A stretch of DNA of 64,000 nt from Aldrovandia affinis (lineage: Eukaryota > Chordata > Actinopteri > Notacanthiformes > Halosauridae), in assembly GCA_029706075.1 (NCBI GenBank), contig JAINUG010000108.1, positions 248,001 through 312,000 on the forward strand. The letters are read 5' to 3'. Positions 62,701 through 64,000 of this stretch are shown piece after piece. Position 1 is the first letter of the stretch; each line of letters begins with the position of its first letter. The position numbers and the translations under genes were made by a program. The notes under the pieces were generated by a model. It saw only the letters and a program-made list of their open reading frames with translations. It was not told the origin of the DNA and made no database searches.

Positions 62701-64000
62701 TTATATGAATTCATGTGATTTCAAACTAACTAATGTTTGGAATCATGTTCTGTTTCTTTATGTGGTCATTAACCACCTCAGAAATATAAATTTCCTGGAA
62801 TTTAGTCTCTTAAAAGCCAAATCATATCTCCCAGCACTGTAAATGCTTCAACTTGAATCAGCCTGCCAATATAAACAAATATGAAGAGCTGTAGTATAAC
62901 ATGCAGAAAATTAAGCTGGATGAACTCACAGGGAATTTAGAGTTATTATTTTTAATGTGTGTTGCTATTCCTCAAGCAGTTTCATAAGTTCTAATGCACA
63001 AAACCCACAGAAAAATGTAATTGTCAAGTGACTGTATTATTGAGTTCCAAAAGCTCCTGGAATATGATTCTGTGATTCATGGTGGAAGATGTTTTCTAAA
63101 TATACACTGAAATTAAACATATTCCTGACAAAAAGGCACATCAGTGTGAGTTATGTTGGTCAAAAAAGATGATAAAAATACGAGAATAAAACAAAAAACG
63201 AATGCAGCATGCCCTAGAGGCCCACTCAAGCCCTCGGACAAGAAAAAAAACAAGAAAAGAATTGAAAGTATCCTTCGTTCTCTTTTTCATCATCATTAAA
63301 GGGAAGTCATTTGTCTGAACTGGACTTTGTTCAGTTGCAAAATTGTCCTTTTGCAACTTTTCCTATGAACCAAACATCAATCGCCATGAATCGTTATCGC
63401 CATTAACACCAACTCTGTTTACCTTAGGTTCTGACGTCTGAGGTACGGAATATAAATATTTCTAATGCCATTCATCTTGTCTTCATCGAAGGGCCCACAC
63501 AGTCATGAGCCTGAGAACGCACTTTATCTGGCACCTGTTACTGTCTATTGCAGAAGCATAATAGCTGACGGAATACTCATGAATTGATTGGCTCTGTGTG
63601 CCATCGTACTTTCTATGACTGCTGTAAGATATTGACAAGAGACAATCCGTAATTGTCTTCAGATTTTACACAATGAATGTTAGTGTCAACTGAAGCATGA
63701 AAATTAAGAAGCAGAGAGTTGCATAAGTGCAAACAACAGAAAAACAGAAAACAGACATGTACAAAATGTAGAGAGTGCATTTTTGGAGATGAAAGCAATT
63801 GCAGTAAATAATAGTTAAAATCAACATATCTTACATACATTTGTTATTTGAAAAGTTTGAAAACCTTGTGCCATTTTACATCAAAAACAAGGTTGTACCA
63901 AAGGAATTGTCCTTACCTGATGTCTGTAAGCACGTCAATAGTAAGGCAACTGAGAGGACAATCCGGAACTTCCATCTCCACCATCTACCACTGATGTAAG
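15462..64000 (-). CDS. adgrg6: Adhesion G protein-coupled receptor G6 (GPR126), long mucin-stalk form; 30 exons, 5' end outside window
   Basis: Whole-gene entry; exons are listed separately. ADGRG6 is a plasma-membrane adhesion GPCR needed for Schwann-cell myelination, inner-ear canal morphogenesis and heart development in fish and mouse (family knowledge). All 30 exons on the minus strand have AG acceptors and GT donors, and their phases fit without a break: 7,080 in-frame bases, giving 2,359 visible residues plus stop. Domain order is signal peptide, CUB, pentraxin, Ser/Thr-rich stalk, SEA, hormone-receptor-like, GAIN with GPS, seven helices, and a tail ending SHSTKF. The helices contain the family stretches [20 protein letters not shown] and [16 protein letters not shown], which settles identity as ADGRG6 rather than ADGRG4 or ADGRG2. 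The stalk between pentraxin and SEA is over 1,100 residues, where the mammalian protein has a short linker. The start codon and 5' UTR lie beyond position 64,000. Confidence 0.97.
15644..18841 (-). other. adgrg6: adgrg6 intron before the last coding exon
   Basis: A 3.2-kb intron between two tail exons. I saw no further exon or recognisable repeat in it. In other species the alternative tail ending in GPC comes from alternative splicing in this part of the gene; I could not identify the corresponding exon here. Confidence 0.5.
18842..18997 (-). CDS. adgrg6: adgrg6 exon: cytoplasmic tail, Ser-rich part
   Basis: A 156-bp, phase 1-1 exon. It encodes [20 protein letters not shown], then [19 protein letters not shown] and [13 protein letters not shown]. 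The phrases [20 protein letters not shown] and GS-S are conserved in ADGRG6 tails, with many candidate phosphorylation sites. Acceptor GAATTATTACAG, donor TGCAG|GTATGG. Confidence 0.93.
19738..19839 (-). CDS. adgrg6: adgrg6 exon: end of helix 7 and membrane-proximal tail
   Basis: A 102-bp exon, phase 1-1. It encodes [20 protein letters not shown], then [14 protein letters not shown] di-cysteine (LCC) after helix 8 is a likely palmitoylation site (inference). Acceptor CTCCCCAACAG. The donor TTCAG|GTCAAT is unusual at +3 to +6 but gives the right phase and matches the conserved exon edge. Confidence 0.94.
20011..20462. mobile_element. Short inverted-repeat transposable element (foldback type)
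   Basis: The left end TTTGGTAACACTTTACATTA and the right end TTAATGTGAAGCGTTACCCAAA are inverted copies. The internal arms also pair (ACTGAGCTCTT with AAGAGCTCAGT; TATTTAAGAATGCATACTGA with CAGTATGCATTCATAAATA). It has no coding capacity, as expected of a non-autonomous element. TTGGTAACACTTTA ends are common in teleost genomes (established knowledge). Confidence 0.88.
20612..20895 (-). CDS. adgrg6: adgrg6 exon: helices 5, 6 and start of 7
   Basis: A 284-bp exon, phase 2 to 1. It encodes [20 protein letters not shown], helix 5, then [20 protein letters not shown] and helix 6 with [16 protein letters not shown], and the start of helix 7 at [13 protein letters not shown]. The CW of extracellular loop 2 supplies the disulfide partner for helix 3. 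The donor CAAG|GTGCAC is off-consensus after position +3. The exon is distinctly GC-rich compared with its introns. Confidence 0.97.
20986..21127 (+). mobile_element. tRNA-derived SINE with L2-type tail
   Basis: A-box-like TGGCTCAGTGGGTAGAGCAT and B-box GGGTTCAATCCCC show a tRNA head. The tail GTAAGTCGCTTTGGATAAAA, then GCGTCTGCTAAATG, is the widespread teleost LINE2-type 3' end. It lies in an adgrg6 intron, on the opposite strand to the gene. Confidence 0.92.
21302..21404 (-). CDS. adgrg6: adgrg6 exon: helix 4 and second extracellular loop
   Basis: A 103-bp exon, phase 1 to 2. It encodes [20 protein letters not shown], then [18 protein letters not shown] loop sequence ending in the split codon for the Phe before CW. 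The human loop likewise has two YGKE repeats. Acceptor CCTTCTCTCCAG region, donor GAATT|GTAAGT. Confidence 0.94.
21888..22239 (+). mobile_element. tRNA-derived SINE copy 2, nearly full length
   Basis: It belongs to the same family as the copy at 10,839: CCAGTGGTTACAACGTCCGA, B-box GGGGTTCAATTCCCCG, body GGCGGCGATTGGCTGTCCGC, then TGTAGTACCGGGTTGCGGTC and a tail ACATTACTAGGGGGGATTGA. The first 15 or so bases of the head are missing. It ends in an A-rich stretch, inside an adgrg6 intron. Confidence 0.93.
22308..22576 (-). CDS. adgrg6: adgrg6 exon: helices 2-3 and start of helix 4
   Basis: A 269-bp exon, phase 2 to 1. It encodes [20 protein letters not shown], helix 2 to LLDGW, the first extracellular loop with the conserved cysteine in [20 protein letters not shown], and helix 3 through [20 protein letters not shown] into [13 protein letters not shown]. 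This is the most conserved part of the receptor. Acceptor GGTTCCTTGCAG, donor ATGGG|GTAAGT. Confidence 0.97.
22953..23080 (-). CDS. adgrg6: adgrg6 exon: transmembrane helix 1
   Basis: A 128-bp exon, phase 0 to 2. It encodes the end of the tethered-agonist segment ([13 protein letters not shown]) and helix 1 ([20 protein letters not shown], then [10 protein letters not shown]). The helix sequence is almost identical to that known for ADGRG6. Acceptor CTCTTTCCCAG, donor TTCGA|GTGAGT. Confidence 0.96.
23549..23655 (-). CDS. adgrg6: adgrg6 exon: GPS autoproteolysis site and tethered agonist
   Basis: A 107-bp exon, phase 1 to 0. It encodes [16 protein letters not shown], then [14 protein letters not shown]. 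The two cysteine pairs, the W-x(n)-G-C signature and the H-L/T cleavage tripeptide are intact, so self-cleavage should occur between Leu and Thr. The residues from THFGILM onward form the tethered agonist; mammals have THFGVLM. Acceptor TCTCCACAAG, donor TTAATG|GTGAGA. Confidence 0.95.
24578..24607 (+). mobile_element. Solo Tc1-type terminal repeat
   Basis: TA-CAGTACCAGTCAAAAGTTTG-AGTACACCT matches the terminal repeat typical of fish Tc1-like transposons. No matching inverted end was found nearby, so it is a remnant. Confidence 0.65.
24825..25482 (+). mobile_element. L2-like LINE, 3' end
   Basis: The plus strand encodes the C-terminal end of an L2/CR1-type ORF2: [20 protein letters not shown], then [29 protein letters not shown] and [11 protein letters not shown], with a frameshift after about 25,150. 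The 3' tail GTAAGTCGCTCTGGATAAGA, then GCGTTTGCTAAATGC with TGTAAAA repeats, is the classic L2 end. It lies in the adgrg6 intron just before the GPS exon. Confidence 0.92.
25721..25766 (-). CDS. adgrg6: adgrg6 exon: GAIN subdomain B, pre-GPS strand
   Basis: A 46-bp exon, phase 0 to 1. It encodes [15 protein letters not shown], with the invariant C-x-FWD of the GPS region. Acceptor TTTCTTTCAG, donor AAAA|GTAAGTCT. Confidence 0.9.
25999..26118 (-). CDS. adgrg6: adgrg6 exon: GAIN subdomain B, second part
   Basis: A 120-bp, phase 0-0 exon. It encodes [20 protein letters not shown], then [20 protein letters not shown]. The phrase NL-x-DPVQI-x-I is strongly conserved in the family. Acceptor TTTTTTCTCCCCAG, donor TACCAG|GTAACT. 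Confidence 0.93.
26412..26552 (-). CDS. adgrg6: adgrg6 exon: GAIN subdomain B, first part
   Basis: A 141-bp, phase 0-0 exon. It encodes [20 protein letters not shown], then [20 protein letters not shown] and SKIGLFQ. The alternation ATITLP and the [12 protein letters not shown] strand match the GAIN beta sandwich of ADGRG6. Acceptor ATCTTTCTCTGCAG, donor TTTCAG|GTGAAC. Confidence 0.93.
26553..28282 (-). other. adgrg6: adgrg6 intron within GAIN region
   Basis: A 1.7-kb intron holding the inverted-repeat element at 26,745-26,994. No other exon or repeat was recognised. Confidence 0.5.
26745..26994. mobile_element. Short inverted-repeat element, about 250 bp
   Basis: The left arm ATCATCAGTGCCATGCAAAA, continuing to ACCTTGTGTGTCCAG, is the inverted counterpart of the right arm ATGGTTTTTGCATGACACCA. 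The arms pair over about 40 bp with few mismatches. There is no coding capacity. It lies in an adgrg6 intron. Confidence 0.85.
28283..28448 (-). CDS. adgrg6: adgrg6 exon: GAIN subdomain A, second part
   Basis: A 166-bp exon, phase 2 to 0. It encodes [20 protein letters not shown], then [19 protein letters not shown] and [11 protein letters not shown]. It carries two to three N-glycosylation sequons. Acceptor GTAACGGTGAAG, a weak pyrimidine tract; donor CTCCAG|GTATAG. Confidence 0.88.
28574..28775 (-). CDS. adgrg6: adgrg6 exon: GAIN subdomain A, first part
   Basis: A 202-bp exon, phase 1 to 2. It encodes an amphipathic helical segment: [20 protein letters not shown], then [19 protein letters not shown] and [20 protein letters not shown]. 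This is typical of GAIN subdomain A, which is all-helical. Acceptor CTGTTTCAACAG, donor AACT|GTAAGACT. Confidence 0.9.
29001..29089 (-). CDS. adgrg6: adgrg6 exon: hormone-receptor-like region, second part
   Basis: An 89-bp exon, phase 2 to 1. It encodes [20 protein letters not shown], then [10 protein letters not shown]. Of two possible acceptors, TTTTTAG is chosen because the nearer CTTGCAG would create a stop with the incoming phase. Donor GCAG|GTATGT. Confidence 0.88.
29378..29492 (-). CDS. adgrg6: adgrg6 exon: hormone-receptor-like region, first part
   Basis: A 115-bp exon, phase 1 to 2. It encodes [20 protein letters not shown] and on through [15 protein letters not shown]. The YNWPES, PC and N-x-S-R features match the human segment with YYWPSIQPSEYVLPC. 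Cysteines here form disulfides in the hormone-receptor-like fold. Acceptor TACTACTCAG, donor ACATG|GTGAGA. Confidence 0.9.
29802..29944 (-). CDS. adgrg6: adgrg6 exon: SEA domain, last part
   Basis: A 143-bp exon, phase 2 to 1. It encodes [20 protein letters not shown], continues through [16 protein letters not shown], and ends VTVQPV. The pattern L-x-x-Y-x(n)-LEG-like helix and the final V-x-V fit the human SEA segment. Acceptor CCACATACAG. The donor CTGTGG|GTACGG is weak, so the exact 3' edge is less sure, but it gives the right phase. Confidence 0.85.
30097..30475 (-). mobile_element. tRNA-derived SINE copy 3, full length
   Basis: Read on the minus strand it starts GCCTCCCGCATGGTCCAATG, with B-box GGGTTCGATCCC, body GGCGGCGATTGGCTGTCCGC, GTAGTACCGGGTTATGGTTG and an A-rich end near 30,097. 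It is the most complete copy of the family and sits inside an adgrg6 intron in the same orientation as the gene. Confidence 0.93.
30596..30652 (-). CDS. adgrg6: adgrg6 exon: SEA domain, third part
   Basis: A 57-bp exon, phase 2 to 2. It encodes [19 protein letters not shown]. Acceptor TTTTTCCTCCCAG, donor AAAAG|GTAAGCCC. No RxxR-type furin site is visible here; such a site is reported in the mammalian SEA domain but is absent in some fish (family knowledge). Confidence 0.82.
30760..30812 (-). CDS. adgrg6: adgrg6 exon: SEA domain, second part
   Basis: A 53-bp exon, phase 0 to 2. It encodes [17 protein letters not shown], nearly the same as the SEA-domain strand in mammals (TFQNW and YVVN are conserved). 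Acceptor TTTTATTACAG, donor TCAG|GTAAGAGC. Confidence 0.92.
31005..31093 (-). CDS. adgrg6: adgrg6 exon: start of SEA domain
   Basis: An 89-bp exon entering in phase 1 and leaving in phase 0. Acceptor CCTTCCTTTTGCAG, donor TTTGG|GTAAGA. It encodes [20 protein letters not shown] and on to MLW, aligning with the first strand of the ADGRG6 SEA domain (the human counterpart has YRISVVIQN). This fixes the giant exon as lying directly before SEA. Confidence 0.88.
32165..35215 (-). CDS. adgrg6: adgrg6 giant mucin-like stalk exon (about 1,016 codons)
   Basis: This 3,051-bp stretch has no stop in one minus-strand frame and fits phase 1-1 between the cassettes and the SEA exon. The product is dominated by Ser, Thr, Pro, Glu and Leu with scattered N-glycosylation sequons, no recognisable fold and no obvious tandem repeat, as expected of an extended O-glycosylated stalk. 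Near its start an acidic, tyrosine-bearing patch stands out (34,622-34,724). The last 25 codons hold four cysteines in [20 protein letters not shown]; the ELASC just before them also occurs in human ADGRG6 ahead of its SEA domain. The donor GGGAACA|GTATGT gives the required phase. The acceptor is uncertain: GATGGGGCAG at 35,216 or GAGGGCAG at 35,201, both in frame. Translation stays open past the donor to about 32,067. Confidence 0.88.
35798..35866 (-). CDS. adgrg6: adgrg6 mucin cassette exon e
   Basis: A 69-bp, phase 1-1 exon encoding [20 protein letters not shown] then RPH. Acceptor CTTGCTGCCAG, donor CATG|GTAAGAAA. It is the last cassette before the giant exon. It begins with the same VS-x-x-T pattern as the cassette at 36,241. 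Confidence 0.8.
36241..36309 (-). CDS. adgrg6: adgrg6 mucin cassette exon d
   Basis: A 69-bp, phase 1-1 exon encoding [20 protein letters not shown] then LSQ. Acceptor GTCACTGACAG, donor CAGG|GTAAGAAA. It is the clearest relative of the cassette at 37,980 (STT-x-SPAT core). Confidence 0.8.
36619..36687 (-). CDS. adgrg6: adgrg6 mucin cassette exon c
   Basis: A 69-bp, phase 1-1 exon encoding [20 protein letters not shown] then PAN. Acceptor CCTTGTCACCAG, donor AATG|GTAAGATG. It shares the S-P-x-x-A-T-x-x-x-T-P pattern of the neighbouring cassettes. It contributes Ser/Thr-rich stalk sequence with no predicted fold. Confidence 0.8.
37980..38045 (-). CDS. adgrg6: adgrg6 mucin cassette exon b
   Basis: A 66-bp, phase 1-1 exon with acceptor TGCCACCAG and donor GATG|GTAAGGTG. 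It encodes [20 protein letters not shown], a dense O-glycosylation-type sequence. The core STT-x-SPAT-x-x-x-P is shared with the cassette at 36,241, and the intron bases just outside (GGTGGCAAGGACAG on the plus strand) recur at the cassette at 36,619. Confidence 0.8.
38795..38863 (-). CDS. adgrg6: adgrg6 mucin cassette exon a
   Basis: A 69-bp, phase 1-1 exon (23 residues) rich in Thr: [19 protein letters not shown]. The acceptor follows CTGAAACCAG and the donor is AACG|GTAAGAAT. It is related in size, phase, composition and flanking intron sequence to the four cassettes at 37,980, 36,619, 36,241 and 35,798. A 23-residue alternatively spliced linker exon is reported at this position in ADGRG6 (family knowledge). 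Confidence 0.75.
40893..40942. repeat. (CTA)n then (ATA)n microsatellite
   Basis: About a dozen CTA units followed by several ATA units. Confidence 0.95.
42409..42474 (-). CDS. adgrg6: adgrg6 short stalk exon 2
   Basis: A 66-bp, phase 1-1 exon. Acceptor CTCTTTTTAAG, donor CCCAG|GTAGGAC. It encodes a Ser/Thr/Pro-rich peptide with two cysteines ([16 protein letters not shown]). Size and phase match the cassettes further downstream, but the sequence is more divergent. A deleted Tc1-like element begins about 90 bp upstream of it, in the preceding intron. Confidence 0.65.
42561..43523 (+). mobile_element. Deleted Tc1-like transposon with a nested SINE
   Basis: Terminal inverted repeats of about 90 bp: TGATAAAGATGAACAAAAGA, then TAATGAGGTATATTTTATG at the left, mirrored at 43,432-43,505. 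Internal plus-strand sequence at 42,660-42,785 encodes a transposase C-terminal part ([12 protein letters not shown], then [11 protein letters not shown]), the NDPKHTS and WP-x-QS-x-DLN motifs of Tc1 DDE transposases. The N-terminal half is missing. A SINE interrupts the 3' part. Confidence 0.93.
43021..43345 (+). mobile_element. tRNA-derived SINE copy 4, nested in the Tc1-like element
   Basis: It starts GGCCTCCCGCGTGGTCCAGT and ends at an A-rich tail after ATTGGGAGAAAATGGGATAA. Body segments missing relative to copies 2 and 3 include GATTGGCTGTCCGC. Flanks AAGAATAATAATTT (left) and AAGAAATAATAATGATAATT (right) look like an imperfect target-site duplication. Confidence 0.93.
44761..44798. repeat. 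(GA)n microsatellite
   Basis: A run of about 18 GA units in an adgrg6 intron, followed by further purine-rich sequence to about 44,905. Confidence 0.95.
45945..45992 (-). CDS. adgrg6: adgrg6 short stalk exon 1
   Basis: A 48-bp, phase 1-1 exon between CTTTTTACAG and GTGAGTGC. It encodes roughly [15 protein letters not shown], with two cysteines and one N-glycosylation sequon (NCT). It is the first linker exon after pentraxin. It is predicted only from splice signals and phase continuity, so transcripts could skip it. Confidence 0.6.
45993..48211 (-). other. adgrg6: adgrg6 intron after pentraxin exon
   Basis: A 2.2-kb intron. No exon, repeat family or other element was recognised. Confidence 0.5.
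48212..48802 (-). CDS. adgrg6: adgrg6 exon: pentraxin (PTX/LNS) domain
   Basis: A 591-bp, phase 1-1 exon encodes a whole pentraxin/laminin-G-like beta sandwich. It opens with [11 protein letters not shown], close to the start of this module in human ADGRG6. The core includes [51 protein letters not shown] and a closing [14 protein letters not shown]. Acceptor CATTTCTACAG; donor TTGTA|GTAAGT. Several N-glycosylation sequons are present, for example NHSD and NRSW. Together with CUB it forms the distal, ligand-facing end of the ectodomain. Confidence 0.95.
49134..49509. mobile_element. Non-autonomous Tc1-like element, about 376 bp
   Basis: Flanked by TA on both sides. Left end CAGGTAACTGCCAAAATAAA, then GGAAACAC; right end GTGTTTCCTTTATTTACGCA, then GTTATCTG, which is its inverted copy. 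The inside has no transposase coding capacity. Confidence 0.9.
50112..50264. mobile_element. Foldback element, about 150 bp
   Basis: Arms GGGGCCATATGTACAAAGAT, then TGTAAGAGTAGGAGTGCTGA, are the inverted copy of CTACTCTTAGAATCTTTGTA, then CATACGGGCCC. Such palindromic elements, with GATCAG and CTACTC motifs and ending in GGGCC, are common in teleosts (established knowledge). Confidence 0.9.
51786..52133 (-). CDS. adgrg6: adgrg6 exon: CUB domain
   Basis: This 348-bp, phase 1-1 exon encodes a complete CUB domain just after the signal peptide. Visible marks are [13 protein letters not shown], a tryptophan core (CKWTLQAP), the acidic [13 protein letters not shown] loop and [13 protein letters not shown] near the end. 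Glu and Asp residues in these loops match the calcium-coordinating positions described for the ADGRG6 CUB domain (family knowledge). Four cysteines fit the two CUB disulfides, and an additional C-x3-C pair sits at the start. Acceptor TTTTGGCTCAG, donor CAAG|GTATGT. CUB combined with pentraxin is diagnostic of ADGRG6 within group VIII adhesion GPCRs. Confidence 0.95.
53234..53814 (-). mobile_element. Deleted Tc1-like transposon
   Basis: Inverted ends: AAGTTTAGGTTACCAAAAAC, then TGGAAAATAATGTAC, at the left, and the mirror copy TTACATTATTTTTCAGTTTT, then TGGTAACCTAAACTG, at the right. The internal plus-strand sequence CAGACCATCACGCTTCCTCC, then TCCATGTTTGACAGTTGGTG, is the complement of a conserved Tc1 transposase coding stretch. 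The element is therefore minus-oriented and much shortened. Confidence 0.88.
57084..58604. mobile_element. Non-autonomous DNA transposon, hAT-like ends, about 1.5 kb
   Basis: The left end CAGAGTTGGAGTACTCAAGA and the right end (complement: TAGAGCTGTAGTGTAGACTG) form short imperfect inverted repeats. Just inside each lies a block rich in GGTCTTG/GAGACC, at 57,098-57,207 and 58,492-58,580. The central 1.3 kb is AT-rich without transposase. Superfamily placement is by general resemblance only. Confidence 0.65.
58790..59075. repeat. Possible hAT-type terminal sequence, GGGCTC/GGGCCC-rich
   Basis: A block with TCAGGTCGGGCCCAGGCTTA, then GGCTCGGGTCTAACATC and GTCGGGCTTGAG, follows a CAGTGCAGAGCTCTACTTTA motif. 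A related block (GCAGAGCCCAGCTATGCTCC) occurs at 56,465. Such degenerate sequence is typical of hAT ends in fish, but element borders are not defined. Confidence 0.4.
63917..64000 (-). CDS. adgrg6: adgrg6 exon 1 (partial): signal peptide
   Basis: The donor reads CAG|GTAAGG and the exon ends in phase 1. In the phase that joins the CUB exon, the peptide is tryptophan/arginine-rich (WWRWKFR) followed by a hydrophobic run ([12 protein letters not shown]), a good signal peptide. Human ADGRG6 has a comparable W/K-rich segment before its hydrophobic core. No ATG lies in this frame inside the window, so the start codon is upstream. An ATG at about 63,984 is in another frame and does not splice into CUB. 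Confidence 0.75.

Larger units (their letters stand above)
52134..63916 (-). other. adgrg6: adgrg6 intron 1, 11.8 kb
   Basis: The largest intron, between the signal-peptide exon and CUB. It contains a Tc1-like remnant and a 1.5-kb element with hAT-like ends, both listed separately. A possible hAT-type end AGAGCTGCAACAATGAATTG lies at 52,415. No other exon was recognised. First introns of developmental receptor genes often hold enhancers, but I see no specific motif that proves one. Confidence 0.5.

Noticed and set aside
63917..64000. ATG near 63,984 as adgrg6 start codon
   Set aside because: It lies in a frame that does not continue into the CUB exon; the phase-correct frame gives a better signal peptide and is open to the window edge.

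Overview
The window comes from a vertebrate nuclear genome, almost certainly a teleost fish. It is AT-rich and intron-dominated, with GT-AG spliced genes. It carries typical teleost repeats: Tc1-like transposon remnants, short inverted-repeat elements, L1-like and L2-like LINE pieces, and tRNA-derived SINEs. No bacterial-type genes, RNA genes or CRISPR arrays are present.

The dominant gene is the adhesion GPCR adgrg6 (GPR126) on the minus strand. It runs from the right window edge (signal-peptide exon, start codon outside the window) to a stop codon at 15,462. I reconstructed 30 coding exons from splice sites and reading phase. They join without a frame break into at least 2,359 residues, about twice the length I know for mammalian ADGRG6. 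In order they encode: signal peptide; CUB domain (52.1-51.8 kb); pentraxin/LNS domain (48.8-48.2 kb); seven short cassette exons of 48-69 bp (46.0-35.8 kb); one giant 3.05 kb Ser/Thr/Pro-rich exon (35.2-32.2 kb); SEA region (31.1-29.8 kb); hormone-receptor-like and GAIN exons (29.5-25.7 kb); GPS with tethered agonist (23.6 kb); seven-helix domain (23.1-19.7 kb); and cytoplasmic tail (19.0-15.5 kb). The cassettes and the giant exon form a long mucin-like stalk between the pentraxin and SEA modules. Only a short linker is known there in mammals.

At the left end, on the plus strand, are the last two coding exons of an endothelin precursor gene (1,925-2,053 and 2,153-2,258). They carry the conserved segment after mature endothelin and the four-cysteine endothelin-like domain. 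The exon for mature endothelin is not in the window. Location beside adgrg6, in the HIVEP2/PHACTR2 paralogon, suggests the fish-retained paralogue edn4. The two genes are convergent, with about 13 kb between their stop codons.

The intergenic region and introns hold mobile-element remnants. These include an L1-like LINE at 9.7-12.8 kb, an L2-like 3' end at 24.8-25.5 kb, four copies of a tRNA-derived SINE (two nested inside other elements), four internally deleted Tc1-like elements, a 1.5 kb element with hAT-like ends, several foldback elements and microsatellites. All coordinates come from reading the sequence; no database search was run.
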